Origin: Ulota crispa
Taxonomy: Eukaryota > Streptophyta > Bryopsida > Orthotrichales > Orthotrichaceae
NCBI GenBank assembly: GCA_963920765.1
Contig: OY987242.1
Coordinates: 5,048,789 to 5,112,788 of the forward strand
Length of the DNA stretch: 64,000 nucleotides
Direction of reading: 5' to 3'
The notes under the pieces are model-generated. The model worked only from the letters and a program-made list of their open reading frames with translations, had not been told where the DNA came from and searched no databases. The translations under genes and the position numbers were made by a program. This document shows positions 25,908 through 37,804 of this stretch, one piece after another (the first letter of the stretch is position 1; every line of letters begins with the position of its first letter).

Positions 25908-27559
25908 TAAAAGAGCTTAGGCAAGTAATCGTGAGATCATGCAAGGACATGACATAGACTTGACATCAAAAAAAAATCCCACCAAACTCTTATGCTCTAT
26001 AAACCATAGTTGGAAGAAATTATGTTTTTGTTGTATTAGAGGTGTTTAATGTGTACAAGCTATGATCAGGTATTTAATCCATAAATGGTGATCTTGATGA
26101 TTGTTAAGGTGTTGAGTTAGCTTAGAGTCACCACGTGCTAGCAATTGATTGTGGTTTGCAAGATTTTTGCAATATAAAGGGTGTACTAATTATGCTACTC
26201 CAAAGGTTGAGGCAAAATTCAAAGCTACAACATAACATTGAGATTGAAATGGAGCCCACAATTCCAATTCACCTTTGCACATTTTGACAACAACCTTTAA
26301 GGAGGTAACAAATTTTGATAGAACTAGCCAGGCTTTTAGAAGTTGTATTAGAAGATTGCCCAATACATCTCAACGGTAAAATTTGAGTGGCCCATTTTGG
26401 CATGTAAAGGCCACAACATGCGTAATTGTTTTCCAAAGATTTGAAGTGAGGTTTTTCTAAAGAGAATCTAGAAGATGAACTTGAAGGTGGTGTATACATA
26501 GAAGTTGTTGATTTTGATTTTTGGTTACATCTTTGAGGTTTGATATATCGTTGCTACTACCAACATCTCTCAACAATGAAGTTGAAATTAAAGGGTTGAG
26601 GGTCTTCAAAAGAATCATAAACACAAATATTCTTGATCATCCAAATTATATGTCATCATACAGTATAAATAACTGTTCAACCTATTTGAATCATGCAAAA
26701 AATCTAGATCTCATCAGCAATTCTATGTCACATCCTAAACCGTTTGGCAATGGCAATGTCGTTGTCCGTTTCAAGTCAAGTTTGTGGTAAACCGTCAAGC
26801 AACAAATCTGATTATCGTCAAATTTGGTGAAATCATCCCAAATTCATGAGCAAACTGCAGGGTCGACAAGGAAATGCTCTACTTAGAGAATTGAATTTAA
26901 CTTGAGTTAAGAGGGCGTGAGAACTTATGTTTGTAAAGATTTCTGATCAGTATAAGTACTGCATAATTTTCTAATCTTTTGGATCAAAATTTGTTTGAAT
27001 TTGTTAATTTAATACTATGAATTAGGATTGGTTGAAAGCATTTCATTCCTATGACTTGTGAATTGATTCACAGAGTATTTATGTTGATTTCATCATGGAT
27101 ACGCTTGAACAATTCAATTTCAACGTTGGTATGTAAAGTTGTCTTTGGTAAGATCCAAGAAACGTTCTCAAAATGCAAAATAAACTTTAAAATTAAGCAA
27201 TTTAAAAAGGTATAAAAGTGCTAAATTAGTTTGAATTTTTTTGCATATACTCTCAATGAAATGGTTTGAAGGTAAACGTCAATTTAGTAGATTAAGTGGA
27301 GATTCTATTGAAATACAACAAAAAATCCCTAGGAATTAGTTGAAGTTTTTGTTTTCATTGTTGAAATTGCTTGATTTAATTTAAGAATTTGGATTTTATT
27401 AATCAAATAAATTGAAAATTAAAAATAATTTTAATTTTGAAATTATTTTTAGTTTTTAATTTATTATTATTATTATTACCTATGTTACATTAAAAAAACA
27501 CGTAAGACCTAACATTTGGTCATCTAACTAAAAGTCCATTTTAGCTCAATATCCACTTA
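25908..27559. other. Gene-less AT-rich spacer
   Basis: Short frames at 26269-26499 (-) and 26521-26790 (+) show no domain or splice context. I call no gene. Confidence 0.4.
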
Positions 27560-27760
27560 AAAACAAAAGAGTTAACCCTAAACAATTGCTGACAAAGGGA
27601 ACAAAAGTCTATTTTTATCTTAGTGTCTACTTAAAAATAAAGTAGAATACAAGTTTAATTACAGTAAAACTTGGACAAAAGTAAAAGCACAAAATTTGTA
27701 AACGAATTTTTTTATATATAAATCTCAACCTATGCTAAATGGAGTTACTGCAACTCATTA
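27560..27760. repeat. Dispersed repeat, copy 1
   Basis: Shares blocks such as CTACTTAAAAATA and AAATGGAGTTACT with 33490-33670 in the opposite orientation, and more weakly with 52540-52640. Probably fragments of one old transposon family. No termini or coding sequence were found. Confidence 0.6.
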
Positions 27761-28335
27761 AACTTAGCTAAATAGGTCATTTGACTAATATAGAGTCCAA
27801 GACAGTAAGTCATAGTCCTTTTTTTATAATTTTCTCATGCAATTAATATTTTACTAGATCTAAAACTAATTACATATTTGAAAAGCTTAGAAAAAGGAGC
27901 AAATTTTGTCAAAGTTTGACATAAATCTAATAAAGAGAAGTGTTAGAAAAAAAACATTTGAAAAAAAAAGTAGTTATGATTTAAATACTTTTAAAATCAC
28001 TACAAAATTTGTCAAAGATTTACCACTAGTATATTCTCATCTTTTCTCAATGTACAACAAGCTTGCTTAAGTTAAGACAATTTCAAGTTCTAAAAGGTGG
28101 TTAAAGTCACAAAAATGTTGATGATGTTGATAAAAGTGGATAAATATGGCATACTCATTTGTGCAAAATCGCATTTGACATGGATTAAAAGTATGAAATA
28201 AGAATAATCTACTTTTCAAATTCTAGTATATTATTTCCCCTTGAGCTGGCTTTTCAAATATGTAATCACTTTTGAATTTGATAAAAAATTGAATGTATGA
28301 GAGGAGATTTAAAAAGGACTATGACTTAATGTCTA

Positions 28336-28339
<4 letters not shown>

Positions 28340-28403
<64 letters not shown>
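28340..28403. repeat. (AT)n microsatellite, ~31 units
   Basis: Uninterrupted alternating AT of about 63 bases, likely length-polymorphic. It yields a spurious Ile-Tyr repeat frame on the minus strand. Confidence 0.97.
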
Positions 28404-28407
<4 letters not shown>

Positions 28408-28739
28408 TTTATCAAGTAAACTAGTTTGTGAGAATTTGATGATGGACATGAGGAGATAATTGATTTGCATGATCTTAGTTTTGAACCTTTTGTTAAGTTT
28501 AGATCATGATTTGAAGGATTGTGTTGGAATGTTGGTATAGGGCACAAGACAAGTGAGCAAGTCAAAAGTTGTGTTCTATTGAATTTAGAATTAAGGTTTG
28601 GTTGTGATTGGAGCTTCTCAATAATTTTCATTGAAATTGAGTTTATTGAAGTAAATTTTAGTCTTAGAATGAAAATGATTATAATGCCCTATTGTTAGGT
28701 AGTAATTAAATGATGACTAGTTTTGTAAAACATAAGGAC

Positions 28740-29265
28740 AAGATAATAACGAATTTGTTCAGGGAAAGTCTAAAATAGCTAAAAAGCTTTTCTAGGGCTA
28801 TAAACTAGGGATGTTGTTTATGGAGCATGCTTACATGCATATGAAGAAGGGTTCTGCAAAATTATAAATTCCCATGGCATCTACACTGTCTCAAAGTGAG
28901 CATCCTATCTCCCTTCATTGGCAAAATACAAAGAAATTCCTTAGCAAAGCAATTATACCATGTGAATGTGTTTAATGGGTTCTCAAATGGACAATTTTTA
29001 TTTTATTTATTTGAATTATTTTACTATATTCTAAAAAGCAAGAAAGAAATTGACTTTTTGTAGGTGCTTTTGTTTTGTGCATAACTTTTAGAATAAAAAT
29101 TTTTGGGGTTTGAATTTTCATGAGTACGCTATTATAAGTGCTTTACAAATCGTCCATATTTTATTTTATTTAAAAAAAATTATTTCAAAAGCTCATAGTA
29201 CTTCAGAGTATTACATAGTATTAAGGGTGTTTGAGACAAAACTGGCAGATCATTCTTGCAACTAT
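28740..29265. mobile_element. Second copy of the 4838-5580 TIR family, inverted
   Basis: In reverse complement this aligns by eye with about 4845-5330: a GGGATAGTTGCAAGAA end at about 29250-29265, then GTTTTGTCTC, a CATAGTA block, and the CACTTTGAGACA block. The other end (toward 28740) is not clearly preserved. Non-coding. Confidence 0.6.
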
Positions 29266-31500
29266 CCCAAAACATAAAATAAAGGAAAAACTTCAAAGAA
29301 AGTCAGATTTTAATTTCTGCTCCAAGTATCAAAATGAAAGTCAATAGTCTTATATGTCTTGACACTCATTTTCCGTAATCACCTTTTCCAACCGCATAAC
29401 TACTTAACTGTCTATAGCTCAATAATCATATACTTAAATAACTACCTTCACATTGCATTATATTTCAAAACCAATATGCATTTTATTTCCATTCACACTT
29501 GGAAAATCAAACGCAAAATTTTAAATCAAAAATATTTTTCACATATTGATAAACTCATTTTGAGGTTAAAAAATTTGCCAATTTAAAATTTGTTTTAGGT
29601 TTTCATTCAGTTTATAATTTTTATCAAATTCTACAATCCTTTTGTACGGATGGAGATATCTCTTGGTATTGTTTTTTTGTGATTGATTTTGTTATGTTAA
29701 TATTTTTATTATTGTTGTGAATATCTAGTGTGGGTTATTTGCCTCATACCCTATATTAACCATTTTTTAATAAATGCTAGACTGCAACTAAGAGAAATTT
29801 GAGTTGCATTAGTTGAGGAATTAACAAAAGAGTCTTTGAAGAAGAATGTATAGAAAAAAGAAGTGAAAATGAATCAACTCAAAATGGAAGAAATCTGAGT
29901 TCAAAAGCTAAAGCATATTACAGGCAAAAGTATTATCAGAAGGTTACTTTTCTCAGGCCTAGTCAAATGTCAATGAAGCAAATAGAAAAGAAAAGTTTGG
30001 CCAAGCACATAATCCTACTCTTTTTTATTTACAAGAAGATGCAAGTACATTAGGGCATCCATTATCATGTAATTTTTCTTTCTTTCATTTATATCATGTT
30101 ATTAATTGGATTTTAAAAATGTAATTTAGATAATTTGTAAATCAAAATCATTTATAAACATTGTTAAAAAAATGTAAAAAACTCATAATGTAATTTATCA
30201 TTGGGAAAAGCATTAAAAATGCGATTCTTAAATTTCATAAAATGGCAAGTTAATTTTTTTCTACATACCAAATTATTTTAAAAAAATGGTTTAATCTATG
30301 AGAATATGGAAAAATGTGGACATTATGTCCGGAAAATATTTCATGTTTTCTTTGAAATTGAATGATAGACGTTATTTTCATTTCCAAAAAATTTCATTTT
30401 TTAAAATTTTGATTATGATGTTTATTTTGTTTCTATTGTTTTTTTGTGTGTTTGTATTTATCTTCTAATTATTTTTATGGTGGTATGTTGATATTCTTTA
30501 AGTGGTTTTGTTCTAAAGAAAAGGCTTAAAAAGAATACATAGTTCTGTAAAAATAAAAAGTTTATTTGTATAAATCTTGCATTGTTAATGTTCCAGGTAA
30601 TTTAAACTCCGAAGAAGAATATCATGAATTCCTAAGTCATTTCAAAAAACAAGAAGTATTTTCACTACATTCTTTTTACTTCATTCATTAAATTGGAGCA
30701 ATAGTGGTGATTGGTGAAGAATATGTTTGCATGAAAGAAAAGTTTGATTTCAAACTTAAAAAAATCATCAAACTATGTTTCTGATTGTCAATCACAAGAA
30801 ATTTCTATTAACAAAAGTAATAAATAATATATCAAAAGATAAAAACAATAATGATTTAAATGTATTTAGGAGTAAATTTGGTTAATATACTTCAAAAAGA
30901 AAAACAACATGCAAAATGCAATATTTTTGAGGTATAAAAATGTCATATATCTTTATAAACTTCTAGAAATAAAACCAGAATCATCTATAATTTACAATCT
31001 TTAAAATGATGTTTTTAACAAAAAAAACTTTTGTTCATATTTAAAATGGCAAATTACTTAGAAAAACATGCCAACGTAATTGAATGCTCTTTTATAAAAG
31101 ATAGCATTATATCAAATGGTTTCAGAATGAAGTGGGAGCAAAGAGATTTACAATGATATCAACATTCAAAAAAGAATTGTTAAAACATATTAAAATAATT
31201 TGCAGCATATATTTCTTTAAAATTGCAAAGGAAAATTAAACAAGTCTTTAAATATTTGAACAAAATTAGAAAACATGAAGGTTTTGGTAATAAAGAAGCA
31301 TGTATTGGAAAATCAAAATTTACCACTTTTATTATAACACGTGTTTTAAAATGTCATCCATATCTAGATCCAATCAATTATGACAATGATTTCATAATGT
31401 GGTTGCAAAGAAGTTAATATATATTTTTAGTTTGTCATTTTTGTTGTTAATTTTTTAAAATTTAATTAATTAAATTTTGTTATTGTGACAATTTCACCTT
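29266..31500. other. AT-rich region with possible coding relics
   Basis: Several short stretches read as protein-like without an intact gene. They include a Lys/Tyr-rich frame near 29885-30050, a Glu/His/Phe-rich frame near 30598-30690, and a frame ending at 31417 with CHPYLDPINYDND. They could be decayed exons of a transposon or gene. I recognise no domain, and chance is possible in such AT-rich DNA. Confidence 0.25.
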
Positions 31501-34400
31501 GACAACACCGTGGATTGTCAATGCTCCTAAGACCTTGCTTGATTTTGCAGCGGCGTGAACTCAATCACGACAACAAGACTAGTTGAGAGTAATGAGAATC
31601 AAGCGCAAGCAGATGAGAATCAAGAATAAGTTCACATATAGTGATAAAGGTACAAGATGGTCATAGTTAACCATTGTTGAAGTTCAAGTTGCTTAATGTT
31701 AATAAAAAAACACATGAAATGAAATCAAAGAAATTTAAAATGAAATGTTTACTGTTGAAGTTGGTAAATATCAAAAATCATGGATCTTGCTAATTGAGTT
31801 TGCATATTTTCTCATTGAACAAGTAATTTAAATAATACAAAAAAAATGCTAGATTAGTTTGAATGTTTTGGATATATCCTCAATAAAATGGTTTGAAATA
31901 AATGTCAATTATGTAGATTAATTGGAGCTGTTATTGAAAAAATAACAAAAAATCACTAAAAAAAAACTATTTTTTTCATTTTAATTATCAAGATTGCTTG
32001 ATTTAATCTAAGAACTTGAACGGTATTAAATCAAATGAATTAATAACTAAAAACACTTATTATTTAAAACTTTAAATATATTTTGGTAATTATTAAAAAC
32101 TATTTATTATTATGTTCAATAAAATTTTATTGGATAGTAATATCTAGTTGTAATGATAAGAAATACATAAAATACACTTATGGACATTTATTAACATGTT
32201 TTCAACTTTTAGGCAATGTCCAAAAAACATAAAGGCTCAATTTCTAAAGCTCTAAAACTTAAAAGTACTAATTTTTGTTTTTATGCATTTTTCAAAATTG
32301 ACAAAAATTATAGAGTAAAATGAATCCTCATCATTTCAATCTTTTACAAAAATCTTACAGTTATTTTTTTGACATTTCAAAATCTATTTTTTGTATCATG
32401 AAAAACCAAACCGTCTTTACAAATAATTCAGATTTTTCATGGTAAATATGCTCAATTGGCTTAATTTTTCATGCATGTATTTAACACACTTATGTAATGT
32501 AATTGTTAGAGCTACTAAATGTAAAAATACAATATTGAAAAATTGCATATCCTTGAAATTAGACTTCTTCTAATTTGCAAAACTTCAAGATCATGTAATC
32601 AAACGTGCAAAAAACATCTCAAAAATTTAATAAAAAATGTTGTTTCAAAGAGGTCAAAATTATTGGCATTTTTTATCTCTACTAGATGCTTAAACGACAA
32701 AAGATAAATGTGCACACAAGGATTATCCTATCCATCATTTTCTTTATTAGATGCAATCTTGTCCATGCATTAGAATCAATCTAGTGGTGGAATTTTTTGT
32801 AAAGCCAAGATTTACCTCCATCTTTTATCATGTCTCTTCTTTCCTTCTATTGTGAGGTATTTCTTTTTATTAATAAAAAATAAAATAAATAACTTTTTGT
32901 ATTTTGGAATTGGTCAAATTTATATTTTAAAGTCACTATAGATGAGTTGAGGTCTTCTAACTTCAAATATGAATTCATAGTTCTTAAAATTGATTTATAG
33001 TGTTAAAATTTATATATATTTGTTACGTCTTTCTCATGTAAAAATTCTAAGTATATTCACTCTTGACATACACTTAATGGAAAAGAAGGATTTTGAGGAA
33101 AAATGGAGATGACCATTTGTTTACTAGAAATACACCTTCAAATTGACTCTAGCAAGCAGTACATTCTAGGGTGTGTGTAGCTCCACTAAAGCTAAACCAC
33201 AAAGTTCCTTGGATCCATTGAAGAGACCATATCATGAGAAGAGTTTGTGATTTCATTTTCTTATTATTTTGCTTTCCTGAGCAAAAATATTTCCATTACA
33301 AAGAAAATCACATACAACAACCAATCTTCTATAATAATGATAAGGAAAACCAAACATCAATATAAAGTCATTTGGTTGAAATGAAAAAAAAAAGAACAGA
33401 AACTGATTTAAAAAAAACCTATTAAAAACCAGCCATATTTCATATGTATATTAGTTTGTTGCCCTACTTAGCAAAACAAAATGAACAATAGTAACTCCAT
33501 TTAGTATAGGTTAAGGTTTATATACATGAAATTCCATTTACATAACTTTTGCACTTTTGTTTTTGTACTCTACTCTATTTTTAAGTAGACCTTGAACTAA
33601 TTTTTTTACTTTGGTCAAACCTATATCCTACTGTATTTTTAAGTGGACACCAAACTAAAATTGGATTTATCAAACCAACACACATATACACACATGTTTA
33701 TTTTATTTAATTGTAGATAAGTTGTTTCTTTGAGACTTTGCACCAAATGTCAAACAACAACAATAAATAAACAAGAAACACCATCTCATGTCCGGTTCAA
33801 CCCAAGACGTTTAGGGCCAGCGGACAAATGCCCCTATGTAGTGCTTTGTCCAGAGTAGTTTTGAGGGAAATTGCCATGTTATCATGGATTTGTCTGTCCG
33901 GTGAATGGTTTCACTCTAAGCATGGGTTGTCCCATGGAGGTGTAGTTTTATTCCTTCTATTTTCACTTGACATGATTTTGTCTTTACCTCACATGAAGTG
34001 AAAGAGAGTGTTTTGTTTAATGGACAAAGATTTGTGGTCACCTTCCAAGGTCGCCCCAAATCTTGTCCACTACAAATGAATTCTTGAGTGGTTGATGACA
34101 TGAACTCATAGTCAAATGGATGTCCCTTTGGTGTGGATGATGTATTGGACAAAACCTTGAAATTAACCAATGAGAGTGTTTATTGTTTTGTCCAGTGTCT
34201 CTGGACGTCTTGAACTTGGACTAATTTAAACAGGGCCTCAATCTCATGTTTCCACAATTTATCCACAATACAAATATATCAAAGATTTAAAATTTCGGCT
34301 GTGTTAACAAAGAAAAAGGAAAAGAAAAAAAGAAAAGAGCAATGTAACCTAAAGAGCTTAAACGATGCAGACAGAAATGGATCAATATCTACAGACGGAA
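31501..34400. other. Gene-less AT-rich spacer with dispersed repeat copy 2
   Basis: 33490-33670 is the inverted partner of 27560-27760. The remainder is AT-rich with no supported gene. The frame at 33916-34170 (-) has no recognisable features. Confidence 0.45.
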
Positions 34401-34410
34401 TAGATAAATT

Positions 34411-34430
34411 TTAGGGTTAGGTTAGGGTTT
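34411..34430 (+). promoter_or_regulatory. Telo-box cluster at the start of the snoRNA gene
   Basis: TTAGGGTTAGGTTAGGGTTT contains the telo-box (AAACCCTAA on the other strand) plus a partial copy. It is followed by a CT-rich leader-like stretch (34436-34450). Telo-boxes are typical of plant promoters for ribosome-biogenesis genes, including snoRNA clusters. The first snoRNA starts about 500 bp downstream. Confidence 0.6.
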
Positions 34431-34926
34431 CGCCGCCGTCTCTCTCCTACGATCTTTTACTCTGGCGTCTTCACTTCTCGACGTATATAGTTTGCACCTG
34501 CCTCGATAGTTTTATCTTCTTCCTTTGTCTTATGTTTCAGTTGCTCCTAAACCTTGGTTCGTATACCTGGAGTGTGTTTGCGCGTGAGTCTTGTTTTGTT
34601 TCTATCTGCTTTTAGTTATAAGTCGACACTCAGGAGATGAGGACACTTTCCCCGAATGATCGAAGTTGATTCATCTCATGCTATTTAGCTCGAAAGAGCC
34701 AAGCCAGAAACTCTGATCCCGTACGTCGCATATCTTTTTTCAGTTTGTTACGAATAGCATTCCCGTGTGTACAACACTGTGGCTGTATCTACACACAGAT
34801 TGTTGAATGGTGGATATGCAAGAGTGAGAGGGGAGAATGGGCAGTTAAGCAGACCTTTATGTCTGGATTAACAATCAATCATTGGCCCCAAATTTATATT
34901 TTACCTTTTTGTTTTCTTTGTTTCGG
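34431..34926 (+). other. Leader region of the snoRNA transcript
   Basis: Gene-like composition but no coding frame. It includes small stem-loops, for example GAGATGA with TCATCTC (34633-34675) and GTTAA/AGAC with GTCT/TTAAC (about 34842-34872). These do not satisfy box C/D or H/ACA rules well enough to call. Confidence 0.35.
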
Positions 34927-35008
34927 AAGCTGTGATGATCTACATACCAGTCTAAGCCAGTTCTGCTACTGAAATCTGTGAATGAGAAACTGGTTACGAA
35001 CTGAGCTT
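34927..35008 (+). ncRNA. U38: Box C/D snoRNA U38 (snR61/SNORD38 homologue)
   Basis: An 82-nt box C/D RNA. Box C GTGATGA is at 34932-34938, box D' CTGA at 34969-34972, C'-like GTGAATGA at 34978-34985, and box D CTGA at 35001-35004. The ends pair as AAGC with GCTT. The guide before D', GCCAGTTCTGCTA, is the sequence I remember from U38. It is complementary to the conserved AGCAGAACTGGC of large-subunit rRNA. The fifth base from D' selects the A methylated by yeast snR61 and human U38. It thus directs 2'-O-methylation of 25S rRNA in the nucleolus with fibrillarin. Not intronic in any gene seen here; likely cut from a polycistronic transcript with the two snoRNAs downstream. Confidence 0.9.
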
Positions 35009-35042
35009 ATTTTAACTTTAGAAGAGTGGTTGTATTCGAGGT

Positions 35043-35158
35043 GGTATTCGCGGTGATGACAAGAAAATTTACGTCAAGCTCAACAGACTTGATACGGGGA
35101 CAGAAACTTCGGTTTCGCATCCCATATGATAGTTAACCCGCTGATCTGAGTGAATACC
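35043..35158 (+). ncRNA. Unidentified box C/D snoRNA between U38 and U14
   Basis: Box C GTGATGA is at 35053-35059. A box D CTGA is at 35146-35149, with another CTGA at 35141-35144. A 7-bp terminal stem GGTATTC (35043-35049) pairs with GAATACC (35152-35158). Internally it can form GAAAC-TTCG-GTTTC, a UUCG-capped hairpin at 35103-35116, and GTCAAG...CTTGA. The spacing to both neighbours is 34 nt, as expected of a processed cluster. I could not match the guide upstream of box D to a known rRNA site, so the target is open. At 116 nt it is long for a simple guide and may be a processing-type RNA. Confidence 0.7.
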
Positions 35159-35192
35159 TACTACGTATGTTTTAAAAGTTAATCTTTCGATG

Positions 35193-35327
35193 GTGCCAAT
35201 GTCGGTGATGATAAACTTTTAGGCTTGTTTCTCAAACATTCGCAGTGGCCGCCTAAAGCTTTCGCCCTGCCGGGCTTGAGAGTTAATGCAGCTTCCAACC
35301 TTCCTTGGATATCTGAGCCTTTGGCAC
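35193..35327 (+). ncRNA. U14: Box C/D snoRNA U14 (SNORD14 / snR128)
   Basis: A 135-nt RNA with a 7-bp terminal stem GTGCCAA/TTGGCAC. Box C GTGATGA is at 35205-35211 and box D CTGA at 35313-35316. It carries both diagnostic U14 domains. Domain A, ACATTCGCAGT (35236-35246), is complementary to ACTGCGAATG near the 5' end of 18S rRNA. Domain B, CCTTCCTTGGAT (35299-35310), sits next to box D and is complementary to ATCCAAGGAAGG of 18S rRNA. U14 is required for 18S processing and also guides one 18S methylation. Clustered U14 genes are typical of plants. Last recognised member of the cluster. Confidence 0.95.
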
Positions 35328-37804
35328 ATCATCACATCCTGTGCTCCTTTTATTGTGAGATTCGAAATCATGTAGAACTGAGGGTGTGGATTCTATATAT
35401 GTGTTCCCTTAGAAGCTACATGTGTCGGCTGCGTATTATCCGAACTGTTTTGATCGAGGTTCAGATGTTGTTACATTTATGAAGGGTTTCTTCAAGAGCT
35501 CTCGGCAACTTGCATATCCGCTTAGGGTTATGCTACACAACTGTGAAGCTAATCTGTATCTATGTTGTGTCTACTACAAGTGAATGCTTTAAGCAGCTGG
35601 AGATATACGACTCTGCAATTGTGATGGACTAAGATCACTTCTTCAATCCTGGCACCGAGTACTACTAATGCCGTCTGGACTATTTGTCCTGCACGAACAG
35701 TGCACTTGCATCCTTTAATTTACTATCAAATTTTTCTATCTGCATACATGCAAAGATGTGTTACTCGATGCAAGCGCCAGCATCGGCAAATTAATATTAA
35801 TGTATCTTCATAAACCCTAATTGTCCTTCAGGTATCTAGCAAGAATTGGGATCGAAGGCAGTAACAATGTTAAGTTGATTGTGCTTCGTTACTTAGCTGC
35901 CACGTACTGATGCGGACGAAAAGCGAACGAACTATTCATTAATATCAGGTGAGATGGTGAAGCAACCGGTGCGTCCATAGTCTGGGTCTCCAGATTGTTA
36001 TCCTTTTCAACAGTAAAGGAAGGTATGTGACGAGGAGGTAAGTTTTGATGGGGGATGGTGGTTGCTTTGTTCGACAATGGAAAGGTCTTCCTTTTCTTTG
36101 TGCAACTTACTCCTGGAGTTGCTGCTACACTTCAGCAAGTCACAAAACCCTAAATCCTTGAGCAACCTGGCTGGGAAATAACAATAATATTTCCCCAACC
36201 AACGGCAATCATAAAATCGTAGTCCTTGACCCATCTGAAGTCACATACCCCAAACCTTGACTTGTTTACGTAGTAAATGCCAATAAGAGGAAAGAGGTTG
36301 TGCAACAAGCTTACTGTGTCTACTCCATAACCGCTGAATCAGTCCAACAACGAATAACAGGGCCCTGCAGGTCTTCTCGTTGAAATCTGACACGGTTGTT
36401 TCAAATTAAAAAATCCTATTCTGGACGGGAGGCGTCCTATCTTTTCTGCCAAAATCATTCATGTGAGAAAGCTCCAGAAAACCTTTTTTCTCATGAAAAA
36501 TCCAGGTTGTGCGTGAAATACAGTTGGTTTTCTCCTCTATCAGTTTAGCAAGCAACAAGAAAGGAACGGTTTTCCTTGGAGTTTTGAAACCACTAAGCTT
36601 ACCACTAATAGCTTGTGGTCTGTGACATGGGTGATGGGCACCTCTTTCGGTTTTCTTATTTTCTAAGGAGTGAAAATGGCATTCTCTATAAGATTATGAG
36701 GTCTGAGCTTTGCATGGGCTACTTTCATATTCTTTAAATGTCTCGAGTCACAACAAAAAACAAATCAAAAATGTAATCAATAGAATTGTGGAATCAAAAG
36801 TATGAAGACTTTTGACAAAGTTACCCAAGAATTCAAAACTACTCGATGAAAAAATGAGCTTGTAGACCAACTTACCAATTTTGTTTAAAGAACTAGTTCA
36901 ACAAGATCATCACATTTCAAGTCCAACAGATATCACTCCAAATTTATGAACTTTATTTGTAAGTTCAAAAACAAATTTGAAATTAAAACTTTCAAACTTT
37001 ATATTAACATACCCACGATAGTATCTGTACATACATAATTCCTTTTGGATACAATTCGAACTTCAAAATCCACAAACCTTGCACACATGAACACCAAAAT
37101 ATTCCTGCATGTTTTAGTTTATAATTGGTTTTCGTAAGTCTTCAAACTTGGACAGACCCTGCTGACCTTTACGGATTAAAAATACAAAATCAAGATCTTC
37201 ACAAGAGTGAGGTTACAACTAATTGTCCTGATAATTTCCAAATAAATGGCATAATAAACTAAGCGAGTCACTCCCGGCTCGTAATAATCAAACAACCTCA
37301 CCAAAATTCTCGTGAAGTAAGAATCTGCCGGATCTAACAATAAAATGTAGTGGACAAAGATTGAAGGAAGAACTCACGAGAAGGAATTCCATTATGGAAA
37401 GAGAAAATCTCTGGACTACAAAGAGAACATCGCCTAATGAATTTGCCAGTACAAAAACGTGGCGCAACCGACGTCACGACGTCGGTAACAGATTACAACA
37501 CGTTGTTCAGTAACTTTTTGGTCTGTCAGAAACATCATATACGTGAAACTCGTATTATTCCACTTGTCAGCTACTGACATAAGAATCTCCTAGTTGCTCA
37601 CAATCTCGCCTACTGAGAATGCGCATGAACACCATTCTAACAACCCCTACAAAATGGTACAATGGACTCGTAATAGCACCGACGTAACGAGTGACTAGAA
37701 ACCATCCAATCAGCCAACAAGAAATGATGGTAAGACCCAAGTTTGTCACAAACTAAGAAAATGAGTGCAGAACACTTATCAATGAATCATATGACAGCGT
37801 GCCT
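35328..37804. other. Downstream snoRNA-gene flank and RAVE-gene 3' flank
   Basis: Up to about 36400 the composition stays gene-like, which suggests the snoRNA transcript or its decayed copies continue. I found no further box C/D pair with a terminal stem and no coding frame. From about 36700 it becomes AT-rich. The last few hundred bases before 37805 should contain the 3' UTR of the minus-strand RAVE gene. Confidence 0.4.

Noticed and set aside
28326..28631. Minus-strand frame with an Ile-Tyr repeat
   Set aside because: It is translation of the (AT)n microsatellite.
34630..34720. Fourth box C/D snoRNA candidate (AGATGAGG ... CTCTGATCC)
   Set aside because: Box C deviates from RTGATGA and no terminal stem can be drawn. 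Not called.
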